DNA from: SBAX01 sp964646605
GTDB lineage: Bacteria; Planctomycetota; Phycisphaerae; UBA1845
NCBI GenBank assembly: GCA_964646605.1
Contig: CAZYEX010000002.1
Coordinates: 1 to 58,050, forward strand
Length of the DNA: 58,050 bases
Reading direction: 5' to 3'
The notes beneath the pieces were generated by a model that searched no databases, was not told the DNA's origin, and saw only the letters and a program-made list of their open reading frames with translations. Shown here piece after piece: positions 51,591 through 58,050 of this stretch. Position 1 is the first letter of the stretch. Every line of letters begins with the position of its first letter. The translations under genes and the position numbers were made by a program.

Positions 51591-52694
51591 ATGCCAGCCC
51601 CCAACCGAAAACGAGTCTTCATTCTCGGCGCGGGCTTCTCCAAGCCTGCGGGGATGCCCGATGCGTGCGGATTGACGGATTTGCTGCTCAACGCAAAGTT
51701 CATCCGCGATAACGAAGGGCTCCAGGCGTGGATCGCCAGTCTACGAAAGCGAATCTCGGCACTTCATGCTGAACCCGAGACGAGCGGTGTAGTTTCCGTG
51801 AACGTGGAGCAGCTCTTTGATTACGCGGCCTTCGACCGCGAGTTGTGGCTGATGAGGCAGCACGGATGCTCTACGACGTTTGGGCCGGCTACGCCGCTCG
51901 CACATGCCAACACGATCGGTTCCTGGCTTTACATGATGGAGTACTTCCTTGTGGGCATTCTCATACAGGCACAGGAAGACGCCAACTCAAGCTCGCTGCC
52001 AACTCTTGCCGATCGGCTGCGCAATGGCGACACGGTCATGACATTTAACTACGACACCTTGTTGGAGTGCGCGCTCGCGGGATGTGGACGAACGTGGTCG
52101 CACGGATTCGAAACCGAAAAGTCAGGCGACGTGACTGTGTTGAAGCTACATGGATCGATCGACTGGTGGCTGGCACCAAGAGAGCGTCTTTCCGAGCGCA
52201 CGTTGATTCTTGCTGACATCGGGAACTCGGCGTCTAATTGGAGCCGCGCATTAGAAGATCCAACGAGCATGCCCTGGAAGGATCGCTTCGTCCTCACCCG
52301 CGTTGACAGCCTTGAGAAGGCGAAGGGGTATTACAAGCAACACACGGGTCTGTCTCCGGGAACACCACCCTGGCCTGGACTCGGCGGCCTTGGAGCGCAT
52401 AAGCCGCTGCACCGGCTGATCGGCAGCGGCCTCGTTTGGGTGAACGCCCTGACATCGCTCAGGGAGGCGGACGAAATATACGTCATCGGGTGGTCCGCGT
52501 CACCCTACGACACGATGGCCAGGTTCCATTTTGCGTCCGTGCTCAATCTTCCAGAAACTCGAACCAGGCGGATCGTGATCGTCGATCCGAAGGTCTGCGA
52601 GCAGATCAAGAACTACCGCGCAATCTTCGGCAACGTCGAGACGATCGGCCAGCGCGCCGAGTGCGTTGATTGGGATTCCGTTCTTGGCGGGTAG
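51591..52694 (+). CDS. SIR2-like domain protein
   Basis: A 367-residue soluble protein with a SIR2-like nucleotide-binding fold. It shows the N-terminal glycine motif VFILGAGFSKPAGMP (residues 9-23), the Asn-containing VMTFNYDTLLE near residue 150, the His-containing VLKLHGSIDW near residue 183, and a late IGWSASPYD. These are the NAD-site positions of SIR2_2-type proteins, many of which are NADases in anti-phage systems. No partner gene is adjacent, so a defence role is inference. Flanking sequence is lower in GC than the neighbours, suggesting acquisition. Confidence 0.8.
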   Translation: MPAPNRKRVFILGAGFSKPAGMPDACGLTDLLLNAKFIRDNEGLQAWIASLRKRISALHAEPETSGVVSVNVEQLFDYAAFDRELWLMRQHGCSTTFGPATPLAHANTIGSWLYMMEYFLVGILIQAQEDANSSSLPTLADRLRNGDTVMTFNYDTLLECALAGCGRTWSHGFETEKSGDVTVLKLHGSIDWWLAPRERLSERTLILADIGNSASNWSRALEDPTSMPWKDRFVLTRVDSLEKAKGYYKQHTGLSPGTPPWPGLGGLGAHKPLHRLIGSGLVWVNALTSLREADEIYVIGWSASPYDTMARFHFASVLNLPETRTRRIVIVDPKVCEQIKNYRAIFGNVETIGQRAECVDWDSVLGG

Positions 52695-52732
52695 GATCGT
52701 GGCGGGCGTAGGGGGGAATTGGCCGGGGTGAC

Positions 52733-54601
52733 CTATGGGCCGATTACGGCGCGACGAAAAGCATCGTAATCCCACAGGTCGATATCTTGGCAACCGTCAA
52801 TGTCCCCGCGCCCACACGAATCGTCGGTAAAATCAGTTTCATCCGCACCAAAACAGTGCTGGAAAGCCGCAAAGTCGCGCAGATCAACGGCGCCGTCCCC
52901 GTCGAAGTCGCCAAACCCGCACCCTTCGGAGCAGGCGGAGCCGTCGCCTTGATAGATTCCTTCGATCGCCGCGCACACATGGCGCTGCAACCCGTTGAAG
53001 CACACGCCGACGGAGAAGCAGCAGGCGCCGAACGCTACACATCCGCACCCGTTCACGGGCACATTCGGAGACGTGTTGGAGCACAAGTCCGTACAATCTA
53101 CGACGGCATCTCCGTCTGAGTCGTCATCGGCGATCCCGCACCCACAGGTTCCCGGATCGCTCTTGTACGGATCGTTCGGACACCCGTCCTCGGACTCACA
53201 AACCCCGTCGCCGTCTGAATCGTCCGGCTTGTCGAAGGGACACGGGTCCGCCGAGTCGCAGACGCCGTCACCATCCGAGTCGTCGGGATCGTCCAATGGA
53301 CAGGGGTCAACGGCATCACAAACACCATCGCTGTCCCGATCGCCTTCACGGACACCGCAACCACAGTACCCGGGCGCGCCTTTGTTGCGGTCCAGTGGAC
53401 ACTGATCGTTACAGCCTACGATGCCGTCGAGGTCGCCATCATCACCGCAGGAAAGGCCATCGCCAAGGTATCGCCCATTCACACCCTGGCAGTCCTCGCT
53501 GTCCGTAGCGTCGATGCAGATTCCGCCGCCGAAGCAACACGGGCCAAGAAGAGGCACAGGACACCCGTTCCTCATCGAGTTGCCGTCACGGTTCGGTATA
53601 CAGCTCGACCCCGGACCATAAAACACATCGCCTTCGTAACTGCATTCGAGTTGCAAGACTTGCCCGCAGGTTTCGTTGCCCCAACAGCAGGCGCCAGTCG
53701 CCTTGAGACCCAGACTGTGGGCCCCGCCCGCAGCGATAGCCGTGAAACCGCTGTTGGGTGCGGGGACGACGGTCAGACCGTAGTCGTTCCGTCCCCACGC
53801 GACGATCGACCCGTCGGCCTTGAGACCCAGACTGTGGACCCCGCCTGCGGCAACGGCGATGAAGTCGCTGTTGGGCGCGGGGACGTTGGTCTGACCGTAG
53901 TAGAAGTTGGATCCCCACGCCACGATGGACCCGTCGGCCTTGAGCCCGAGACTGTGACGATCGCCCGCGGCCACTGCGACAAAATCGGCATTGGGCGATG
54001 GAATACTGGTTGCGCCGTCGTCGTTCAACCCCCACGCGACGATGGACCCGTCGCCCTTGAGACCCAGACTGTGCCAGTAGCCCGCGGCGACGGCGACAAA
54101 ACCCGTGTTCGGCGTGGGAACGTTGTTTTGCCCGTACTGATCAGATCCCCACGCCGCGATCGAGCCGTCGGCCTTGAGACCCAGACTGTGGACCCCGCCT
54201 GCAGCAACCGCGATGAAGTCGCTGTTGGGCTCTGGGACGTTGCATTGACCGTAGTTGTAGGGCGACCCACAACCCCACGCGACGATGGACCCGTCGGCCT
54301 TGAGACCCAGACTGTGGTTTTGGCCCGCCTCGACGGCGACGAACCCCGTGTTGGGCGACGGAACGTTGGTTTGCCCGTAATCGTTGTATCCCCATGCGCT
54401 GATCGAGCCGTCGGCTTTGAGACCCAGACTGTGGCTATGGCCCGCAGCGATAGCCGTGAAACCGCTGTTGGGCGAAGGAACGTTGGTTTGCCCAGAGTAG
54501 TTAAATCCCCACGCGGAAATTGGGCCCTCAAAAGAAAAAGCGGTCGAGCACAGACAGCAGAGACAACCGACGACGGCGATCGCTTTGAAGTACGTGACCA
54601 T
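52733..54601 (-). CDS. Secreted RCC1-repeat / thrombospondin type 3 / dockerin-like protein
   Basis: A 622-residue exported protein. A Cys-rich signal peptide precedes seven RCC1/BLIP-II-like ~39-residue repeats (core HSLGLKADGSIVAWG), a Cys region, several thrombospondin type 3 Ca-binding repeats (DSDGDGVCDSADPCPFD), another Cys region, and a C-terminal dockerin-like tail with GDFDGDGAVDLRDFAAFQHC and DIDGCQDIDLWDYDAFRRA. It should form a beta-propeller with Ca-stabilised stalk; ligand unknown. ATG 54601 begins the signal peptide. It is convergent with the SIR2-like gene. Confidence 0.85.
   Translation of the reverse strand: MVTYFKAIAVVGCLCCLCSTAFSFEGPISAWGFNYSGQTNVPSPNSGFTAIAAGHSHSLGLKADGSISAWGYNDYGQTNVPSPNTGFVAVEAGQNHSLGLKADGSIVAWGCGSPYNYGQCNVPEPNSDFIAVAAGGVHSLGLKADGSIAAWGSDQYGQNNVPTPNTGFVAVAAGYWHSLGLKGDGSIVAWGLNDDGATSIPSPNADFVAVAAGDRHSLGLKADGSIVAWGSNFYYGQTNVPAPNSDFIAVAAGGVHSLGLKADGSIVAWGRNDYGLTVVPAPNSGFTAIAAGGAHSLGLKATGACCWGNETCGQVLQLECSYEGDVFYGPGSSCIPNRDGNSMRNGCPVPLLGPCCFGGGICIDATDSEDCQGVNGRYLGDGLSCGDDGDLDGIVGCNDQCPLDRNKGAPGYCGCGVREGDRDSDGVCDAVDPCPLDDPDDSDGDGVCDSADPCPFDKPDDSDGDGVCESEDGCPNDPYKSDPGTCGCGIADDDSDGDAVVDCTDLCSNTSPNVPVNGCGCVAFGACCFSVGVCFNGLQRHVCAAIEGIYQGDGSACSEGCGFGDFDGDGAVDLRDFAAFQHCFGADETDFTDDSCGRGDIDGCQDIDLWDYDAFRRAVIGP
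53700..54530 (-). repeat. Coding tandem DNA repeat of the RCC1-like array
   Basis: A ~117-126-base unit is repeated seven times. The + strand marker CTTGAGACCCAGACTGTG recurs nearly unchanged in every unit (from 53702 on). The DNA is more similar between units than the protein fold requires, which implies recent duplication or gene conversion. Confidence 0.75.
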
Positions 54602-54780
54602 ACGCCGATTCACCTTGCCTACTGGATGGAGAGGCACGCTTGACGACGAGTGCTATTCTACCAACTGACCGACGCGGACACAAGAGGACTGTAGCGGATT
54701 TCGCCGCTGATCCCGATGCCCGGATAGATGGCCCGCCTTTTCGACGACGCTTTCCGACACCTGCGGCACGGCAAGCCCTG

Positions 54781-55206
54781 TCACCCTGCCGGTTTGGAGA
54801 AGCCCCAACTGGCCGCCAAGGCGTCGGCGGCGGCCTCTGGGTCGGTGATCGGCCCCCAGGCTCCGTTTCGCAGATAGGCGTGGGCGAGTTCGTGGGCGAT
54901 CACGTAGTGCGCGAAGGGCTCCGAACAATCGGCCAGGCGAGGCTTCAACACCACGCAGCGGCTCCCGTTTCCCCCCGGCGTAGGACAGGCCATCCACACC
55001 GTGCGTCCTTCACCCGGCACGAAATCATCGAGGGCCATGCGAAACTGCGGATCGTCGAGCAAATCGCGTCGCACCGCATCCGGCAACGCGCGCAGCACGG
55101 AAAGCACCCGTTCCTGCAGCGCGGCTGATCCCGTGAACGGTTCAAGGTAGGCCGCGAAAACGCGACGTTGCTCCGTGGAATCAAGTGGGGACATCCGCGC
55201 CGTCAT
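54781..55206 (-). CDS. HExxH-motif protein, putative metallopeptidase-like
   Basis: A 141-residue protein with HYVIAHELAHAYLRNGAWGP near residues 105-124. The HELAH sequence is a zincin-type zinc site, and the Glu of DPEAAADALAASWGF downstream could be the third ligand. Upstream helices (ERVLSVLRALPDAVRRDLLD) have no known domain. At 141 residues it is small for a protease and may be a metal-binding accessory. The frame extends upstream in antisense-like sequence; ATG 55206 or 55194 is the likely start. Confidence 0.7.
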   Translation of the reverse strand: MTARMSPLDSTEQRRVFAAYLEPFTGSAALQERVLSVLRALPDAVRRDLLDDPQFRMALDDFVPGEGRTVWMACPTPGGNGSRCVVLKPRLADCSEPFAHYVIAHELAHAYLRNGAWGPITDPEAAADALAASWGFSKPAG

Positions 55207-55220
55207 GCCCTGTGGTCCCT

Positions 55221-55421
55221 CTACTCCAGTTCCGCCCATGCCTTGCTTTCGCCGTTCGCTTCGATCTCGACGTGGATCACGTTGGCCCGACAGCAGACCG
55301 GACAGTCCTCGACATACTCCTGCGCCGCGCCGCCCGAGCAATCGATGGGGATCACGACGTCCTCGCCGCAGGAGCCGCAGACGTAGCTCGCTTCGCTGAT
55401 CATCAAAGCATCCGACGACAC
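55221..55421 (-). CDS. CPXCG motif-containing small zinc-ribbon protein
   Basis: A 66-residue protein with two cysteine pairs, CGSCGED and CPVCCRA, as in the CPXCG-motif cysteine-rich family, which likely binds zinc. The start is GTG 55421; ATG 55403 is also possible. It lies immediately upstream of the HExxH gene in the same direction (14-base gap), so they are probably co-transcribed. Function is unknown. Confidence 0.8.
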   Translation of the reverse strand: MSSDALMISEASYVCGSCGEDVVIPIDCSGGAAQEYVEDCPVCCRANVIHVEIEANGESKAWAELE

Positions 55422-55445
55422 ATCGAAGCTCGCCGCCCACTCACG

Positions 55446-55715
55446 TTATGAATCTGCAAGCTGATACATCCCCTGGCCCGCGTATTTGAGCCTGCCCAAC
55501 GCGACCAACTGGTCCCAGACGGCCCGTGGGTACTGATGCGGCGGCGTGATGGCCACGATGCTCGAAGCTCTCCCGCTCGACAAAGGCCCACGCCCAAGGC
55601 TCGATTCGTCGTCCAGGCGGGACAGCTTGAGCCGCTTCTTGAACGCCTTCAATGCGTTGCGCATCTCTTCTGCTGTCGGTGAAACCGGCGATGACGACGG
55701 CTCGGGTTCAGGCAT
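55446..55715 (-). CDS. Hypothetical protein with winged-helix-like pattern
   Basis: An 89-residue protein. The helical segment EEMRNALKAFKKRLKLSRLD is followed by IVAITPPHQYPRAVWDQLVA and LGRLKYAGQGMYQLADS. This looks like a compact helix-then-winged-helix domain. I believe similar proteins are common in planctomycetes but cannot name a family. It is divergent from rsmH and lies just upstream of the CPXCG gene in the same direction. Confidence 0.8.
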   Translation of the reverse strand: MPEPEPSSSPVSPTAEEMRNALKAFKKRLKLSRLDDESSLGRGPLSSGRASSIVAITPPHQYPRAVWDQLVALGRLKYAGQGMYQLADS

Positions 55716-55833
55716 GACTCACCGTTCCTTTGGACGCGCCCTTCACAGGAACGAGTATACCGCGCCGGTGGGCCGCCGACAGACCGCCGAATCACTGGTC
55801 ATGTGTTGGAGAATCGGGTACGAACAACGGGCC

Positions 55834-56967
55834 ATGATGCCCGACAATTCCGAGGAACCGTCGTCTGGATTGCCCGCGCCGCCGCGACGCCGGGCGAGAT
55901 ACTCCGGCACACACCCCAAGCGTTTTGGGGATCGCTACAAGGAACTCGACCAGGCCGCCTATCCCCAGATTCAGGACCACGTTCGTGCTCAAGGCCGCAC
56001 CCCCGCAGGGACCCACGTGCCCGTCCTGGTCGAAGAAGTCCTTGCCGCACTCCGCCCCCAGCCCGGCGACCTCGTGGCGGATTGCACGATCGGCCACGGC
56101 GGGCACGCGCTCGAGTTCATCCAACGAATCGGTCCCACCGGCCGATTGATCGGACTCGACGTTGACGCCGTGCAACTCGAACGCACCGCCGCCCGACTCG
56201 CCGCGCCGGTGCCACCACCAGACACCCCCAGCGCCGCCGCGACTCCCGCCGTTCACGCCCCGTTCATCCTGCATCGCAGCCACTTCGCCGGCCTCGGAAA
56301 GGTCATGGGCCTCGAAGGACTGGACGGTTTCGACATCATCTTTGCCGACTTGGGCGTGTCCAGCATGCAGATCGACGATCCCCGTCGTGGATTCAGCTAC
56401 AAATACGACGGTCCGCTGGACATGCGCATGGATGATCGCCTGCCCCACACCGCGGCGGATTTGCTCGCCCGGCTTCCCGCCGACGAGTTGTCCGCGTGGC
56501 TGGTCGAGCTTGCGGATGAGCCCCATGCCGAGCGCATTGCCAAGTGCATCGTCCGCGCCCGAGTTCTCAAACCCCTGGCACGAACCCGCCAACTCGTCGA
56601 CCTGGTTTTTGAAGCGAAGGGCATCTCTCGCCGCGAGTGGCGCAAACGACCCGCCGAGCAGCGCCGCCTCCACCCCGCCGCCCGGACCTTTCAGGCACTT
56701 CGCATGCTCGTCAATGACGAACTGGCGGGCTTGACGCAGCTTCTCCGCATCGCCCCCTACTGCCTGCGTCCAGGTGGAAGGATCGGCATCATCAGCTTTC
56801 ATAGCGGCGAGGACCGACAGGTTGAGACCGCGTTTCACAGCGACTCCCAGGCCGGGACCTACGCGGACATGGTCGGAACCCCGATCCGGCCCACTTCCAG
56901 CGAGATCGCCGCCAATCCCCGAAGCCGATCGGCCGTCTTCCGCTGGGCCGTGAAAGCCGACGGCTGA
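55834..56967 (+). CDS. rsmH: 16S rRNA (cytosine-1402-N4)-methyltransferase RsmH
   Basis: An S-adenosylmethionine-dependent enzyme that methylates C1402 in the ribosomal P-site. The core has the entry HVPVLVEEVLAALRPQPGDL, SAM motif DCTIGHGGHALEFI, the signature FADLGVSSMQIDDPRRGFSY with LDMRMDD, and the C-terminal RIGIISFHSGEDRQVE. At 377 residues it exceeds the usual ~310 because of an N-terminal extension with the basic RRRARYSGTHPKRFGDRYKE. ATG 55834 or 55837 seems best; the frame is open farther upstream over an antisense gene. The usual mraZ/ftsL/ftsI neighbours are absent. Confidence 0.92.
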   Translation: MMPDNSEEPSSGLPAPPRRRARYSGTHPKRFGDRYKELDQAAYPQIQDHVRAQGRTPAGTHVPVLVEEVLAALRPQPGDLVADCTIGHGGHALEFIQRIGPTGRLIGLDVDAVQLERTAARLAAPVPPPDTPSAAATPAVHAPFILHRSHFAGLGKVMGLEGLDGFDIIFADLGVSSMQIDDPRRGFSYKYDGPLDMRMDDRLPHTAADLLARLPADELSAWLVELADEPHAERIAKCIVRARVLKPLARTRQLVDLVFEAKGISRREWRKRPAEQRRLHPAARTFQALRMLVNDELAGLTQLLRIAPYCLRPGGRIGIISFHSGEDRQVETAFHSDSQAGTYADMVGTPIRPTSSEIAANPRSRSAVFRWAVKADG

Positions 56968-57328
56968 ACATTCGTGTGGTCTATCAAGATGGTCGCGTCG
57001 TCAGTCGGACGGTTTGCAACCGAGCCGCGCCCGTTACGCGCACACGCGCCTACCCGACCTCACGTGGGCCCTCGACAACCTGCCCGCGCTGCCCGGCTCA
57101 TCGGATGAAAACGAAGCGCTGGAACTCCCCGCGGCGGGCACGTAGGATGAGCGTCCGAACACGGTTGAGGCCGTCCATCGCCCCCCCGCAGGAACCCCGG
57201 CCGTCGGGGCGCTTCTCGCGGCGATCGGGTGCGAGCCGTTGCGATGAAAAACGGGGTAGGCAAGGCCCGTTGCGAACGGCGCAACCCTCGGGAATTGCGG
57301 CAGTTAGCGAGCTGATGCGACGCCGAAC
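56968..57328 (+). other. Region downstream of rsmH, no gene supported
   Basis: Three + frames are partly open, none with a good start and ribosome binding site. One frame reads RLPDLTWALDNLPALPGSSD before a TAG and continues protein-like afterwards, which might be a decayed gene; another reads VVYQDGRVVSRTVCN from just after the rsmH stop. Neither can be defended as a functional gene. Confidence 0.35.
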
Positions 57329-57366
57329 GCCACCGTAGCTCAGTTGGCAGAGCAGTGGTTTTGGAA
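57329..57366 (+). pseudogene. Truncated tRNA-like sequence (5' half)
   Basis: GCCACCG (57329-57335), TA, and a perfect D-arm GCTC-AGTTGGCA-GAGC (57338-57353) are followed by a possible anticodon 5' stem GTGGT and loop TTTGGAA (anticodon position TGG, proline, if aligned literally). The 3' anticodon stem, T-arm and acceptor 3' strand do not follow: no matching ACCAC or TTCGANNC segment is seen before 58050. It is a tRNA remnant, a tRNA cut by an insertion, or one carrying an intron longer than the remaining window. Confidence 0.6.
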
Positions 57367-57596
57367 TCTTCGTCGGAGGATGTCCCACTCATAGTTGAAG
57401 GTGGACAGCGGCTCGGGTTTGCTACATGGCGATGAAACAGCTCGGTGTAAAGATTGGGTGTTTTCGATTCTCGAAGCATTCTCGATGTCCTTGGGTACGA
57501 GATTCCGGTACTGGGTAAAGTTTCAACCCGACCGTCCGATGAACTCCTCAAGGCTCTGAACATGATCGCAAAGCCCGGCCGACGCCGGCGGGCCCG
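57367..57596. other. Region between the tRNA fragment and the 46-residue membrane protein
   Basis: One + frame (from about 57454) reads SILDVLGYEIPVLGKVSTRP and continues DELLKALNMIAKPG, which is protein-like but lacks a start and ribosome binding site. An upstream ATG (57427) lies in a different frame, so a frameshifted remnant is possible. GCCCGGC...GCCGGCGGGC at 57573-57594 is a hairpin that could end the leftward small gene. Confidence 0.35.
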
Positions 57597-57737
57597 TCAA
57601 TCACGCTTGATCTCTATGATTTGTTTGTCCTTGTCCCAGAAGCTCTCGTAGCAGCTTATCTTGGTCCCGCCTATCAACCACAAGATGAGAATGACCACCA
57701 GAATCACGCCGATGGTACCGATCCGATTCTTGTTCAT
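57597..57737 (-). CDS. Small membrane protein (46 residues)
   Basis: ATG 57737 is preceded by GGAAGGA five bases upstream, a strong ribosome binding site. The product begins MNKNRIGTIGVILVVILILW, a single hydrophobic helix (residues 6-24), then a short polar tail with one Cys (ISCYESFWDKDKQIIEIKRD). Codons and the strong initiation site support a real gene despite its size. It lies just after the glycosyltransferase-like gene in the same direction. Function is unknown. Confidence 0.65.
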   Translation of the reverse strand: MNKNRIGTIGVILVVILILWLIGGTKISCYESFWDKDKQIIEIKRD

Positions 57738-57818
57738 TGTCCTTCCTTTTCCTTCCTTTTTCGTCCAACACACTCTAACTTTACCATTCCGGAGATTCGT
57801 GCGTGGATTGGCGACGTG

Positions 57819-58050
57819 TTACGTACCGACCCCCACAACCTGACGCTTCTCCGACAACGTAAACTGGACCTCGGCGTTATGCACTTCCGACCACAAGTAG
57901 GCGAGCGTCGATTCCGCGCCCTGGTTCCGATTCACACCGGACCGTTGCAAGCCGTCACAGCAGGCGCCCGACCGGACGTCAACGAGTGGCTGGCCCAGGC
58001 TATTTTGGCCATGGAACCAGTCGCGCGCCCGACGGAAGGTAGCCAAGTAT
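57819..58050 (-). CDS. Glycosyltransferase-like protein, C-terminal fragment (runs off the window)
   Basis: The frame is open from the right edge to its stop at 57819, about 76 residues. ARDWFHGQNSLGQPLVDVRS and the following CDGLQRSGVNRNQGAESTLA match the C-terminal tail I associate with a family of group-1-type glycosyltransferase-fused proteins (pattern WF-G-N-GxPLxD...DGL...GVNxNQGAEST). The catalytic part lies outside the window, so the product name is provisional. The drawn TTG at 58046 is not the true start. Confidence 0.6.
   Translation of the reverse strand, partial: YLATFRRARDWFHGQNSLGQPLVDVRSGACCDGLQRSGVNRNQGAESTLAYLWSEVHNAEVQFTLSEKRQVVGVGT

Noticed and set aside
54615..54672. Sequence resembling a tRNA D-arm on the minus strand (GGTCAGTTGGTAGAA)
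   Set aside because: The anticodon stem does not pair properly and no T-arm follows. At most a decayed tRNA fragment; the match is short enough to be chance.
57454..57651. Plus-strand frame of 65 codons with a protein-like middle
   Set aside because: TTG start without a ribosome binding site, and its 3' part is antisense to the better-supported 46-residue membrane protein. Kept only as a possible remnant.

Overview
The window is GC-rich bacterial chromosome. Its dominant feature is one long leftward (minus-strand) flagellar and motility locus, roughly 3.0 to 32.4 kb. I read it as Planctomycetota (Phycisphaerae-like or a related unnamed lineage). The signs are the large secreted multidomain proteins (an M43 protease with a P-domain and Cys-rich repeats; an RCC1 / thrombospondin-3 / dockerin-like protein), the RsmH with an N-terminal extension, several small proteins of a kind I associate with planctomycetes, and numerous intergenic hairpin repeats. 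The phylum call is inference from protein style; no rRNA is present.

Layout. 1-115: a three-hairpin repeat unit. 448-2985 (+): urocanate hydratase hutU, then an MNT nucleotidyltransferase/HEPN pair. 3061-26937 (-): tightly packed flagellar genes in transcription order flgB, flgC, fliE, fliF, fliG, fliH, fliI, fliJ, a motE-like gene, fliK, flgD, flgE, flbD, motA, motB, fliL, fliN, fliO, fliP, fliQ, fliR, flhB, flhA, flhF, flhG, a small membrane protein, and a FliA-type sigma factor. Upstream of flgB are a sigma-54-type promoter candidate and a separate leftward group: a TPR membrane protein, a FlgN-like chaperone, a cytosolic histidine kinase and an NtrC-family regulator. The simplest model is kinase -> regulator -> sigma-54 transcription of flgB onward, with FliA for late genes that lie elsewhere. 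fliM is absent from this locus, and FliN carries two FliM/FliY-like EIDALL motifs at its N-terminus.

32.7-45 kb: a mixed region with a small Cys-containing protein, a Rieske oxygenase, a cluster of small paralogous proteins, a SMUG1-like uracil-DNA glycosylase, an OmpA lipoprotein, a LapA-like membrane protein, an unusually large prepilin peptidase, the M43 protease, a rhomboid protease with an N-terminal DUF2007-like domain, and an ABC-F ATPase. 45-58 kb: a small exported peptide, an M16 zinc protease, a LPLAT-like acyltransferase lacking the expected histidine, an alpha/beta hydrolase, a SUI1/YciH protein, an orphan SIR2-like protein, the RCC1/TSP3 protein, an HExxH protein, a CPXCG protein, RsmH, a truncated tRNA-like sequence, a 46-residue membrane protein and the 3' end of a probable glycosyltransferase running off the right edge.

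The most unusual signal is a family of intergenic elements built from arrays of 7-nt units, often as two mutually complementary arms flanking a structured centre (10.6, 15.6, 17.4, 22.7 and 33.15 kb). A second family of short perfect hairpins (23.9, 26.5, 35.9 kb) shows a compensatory base-pair change.
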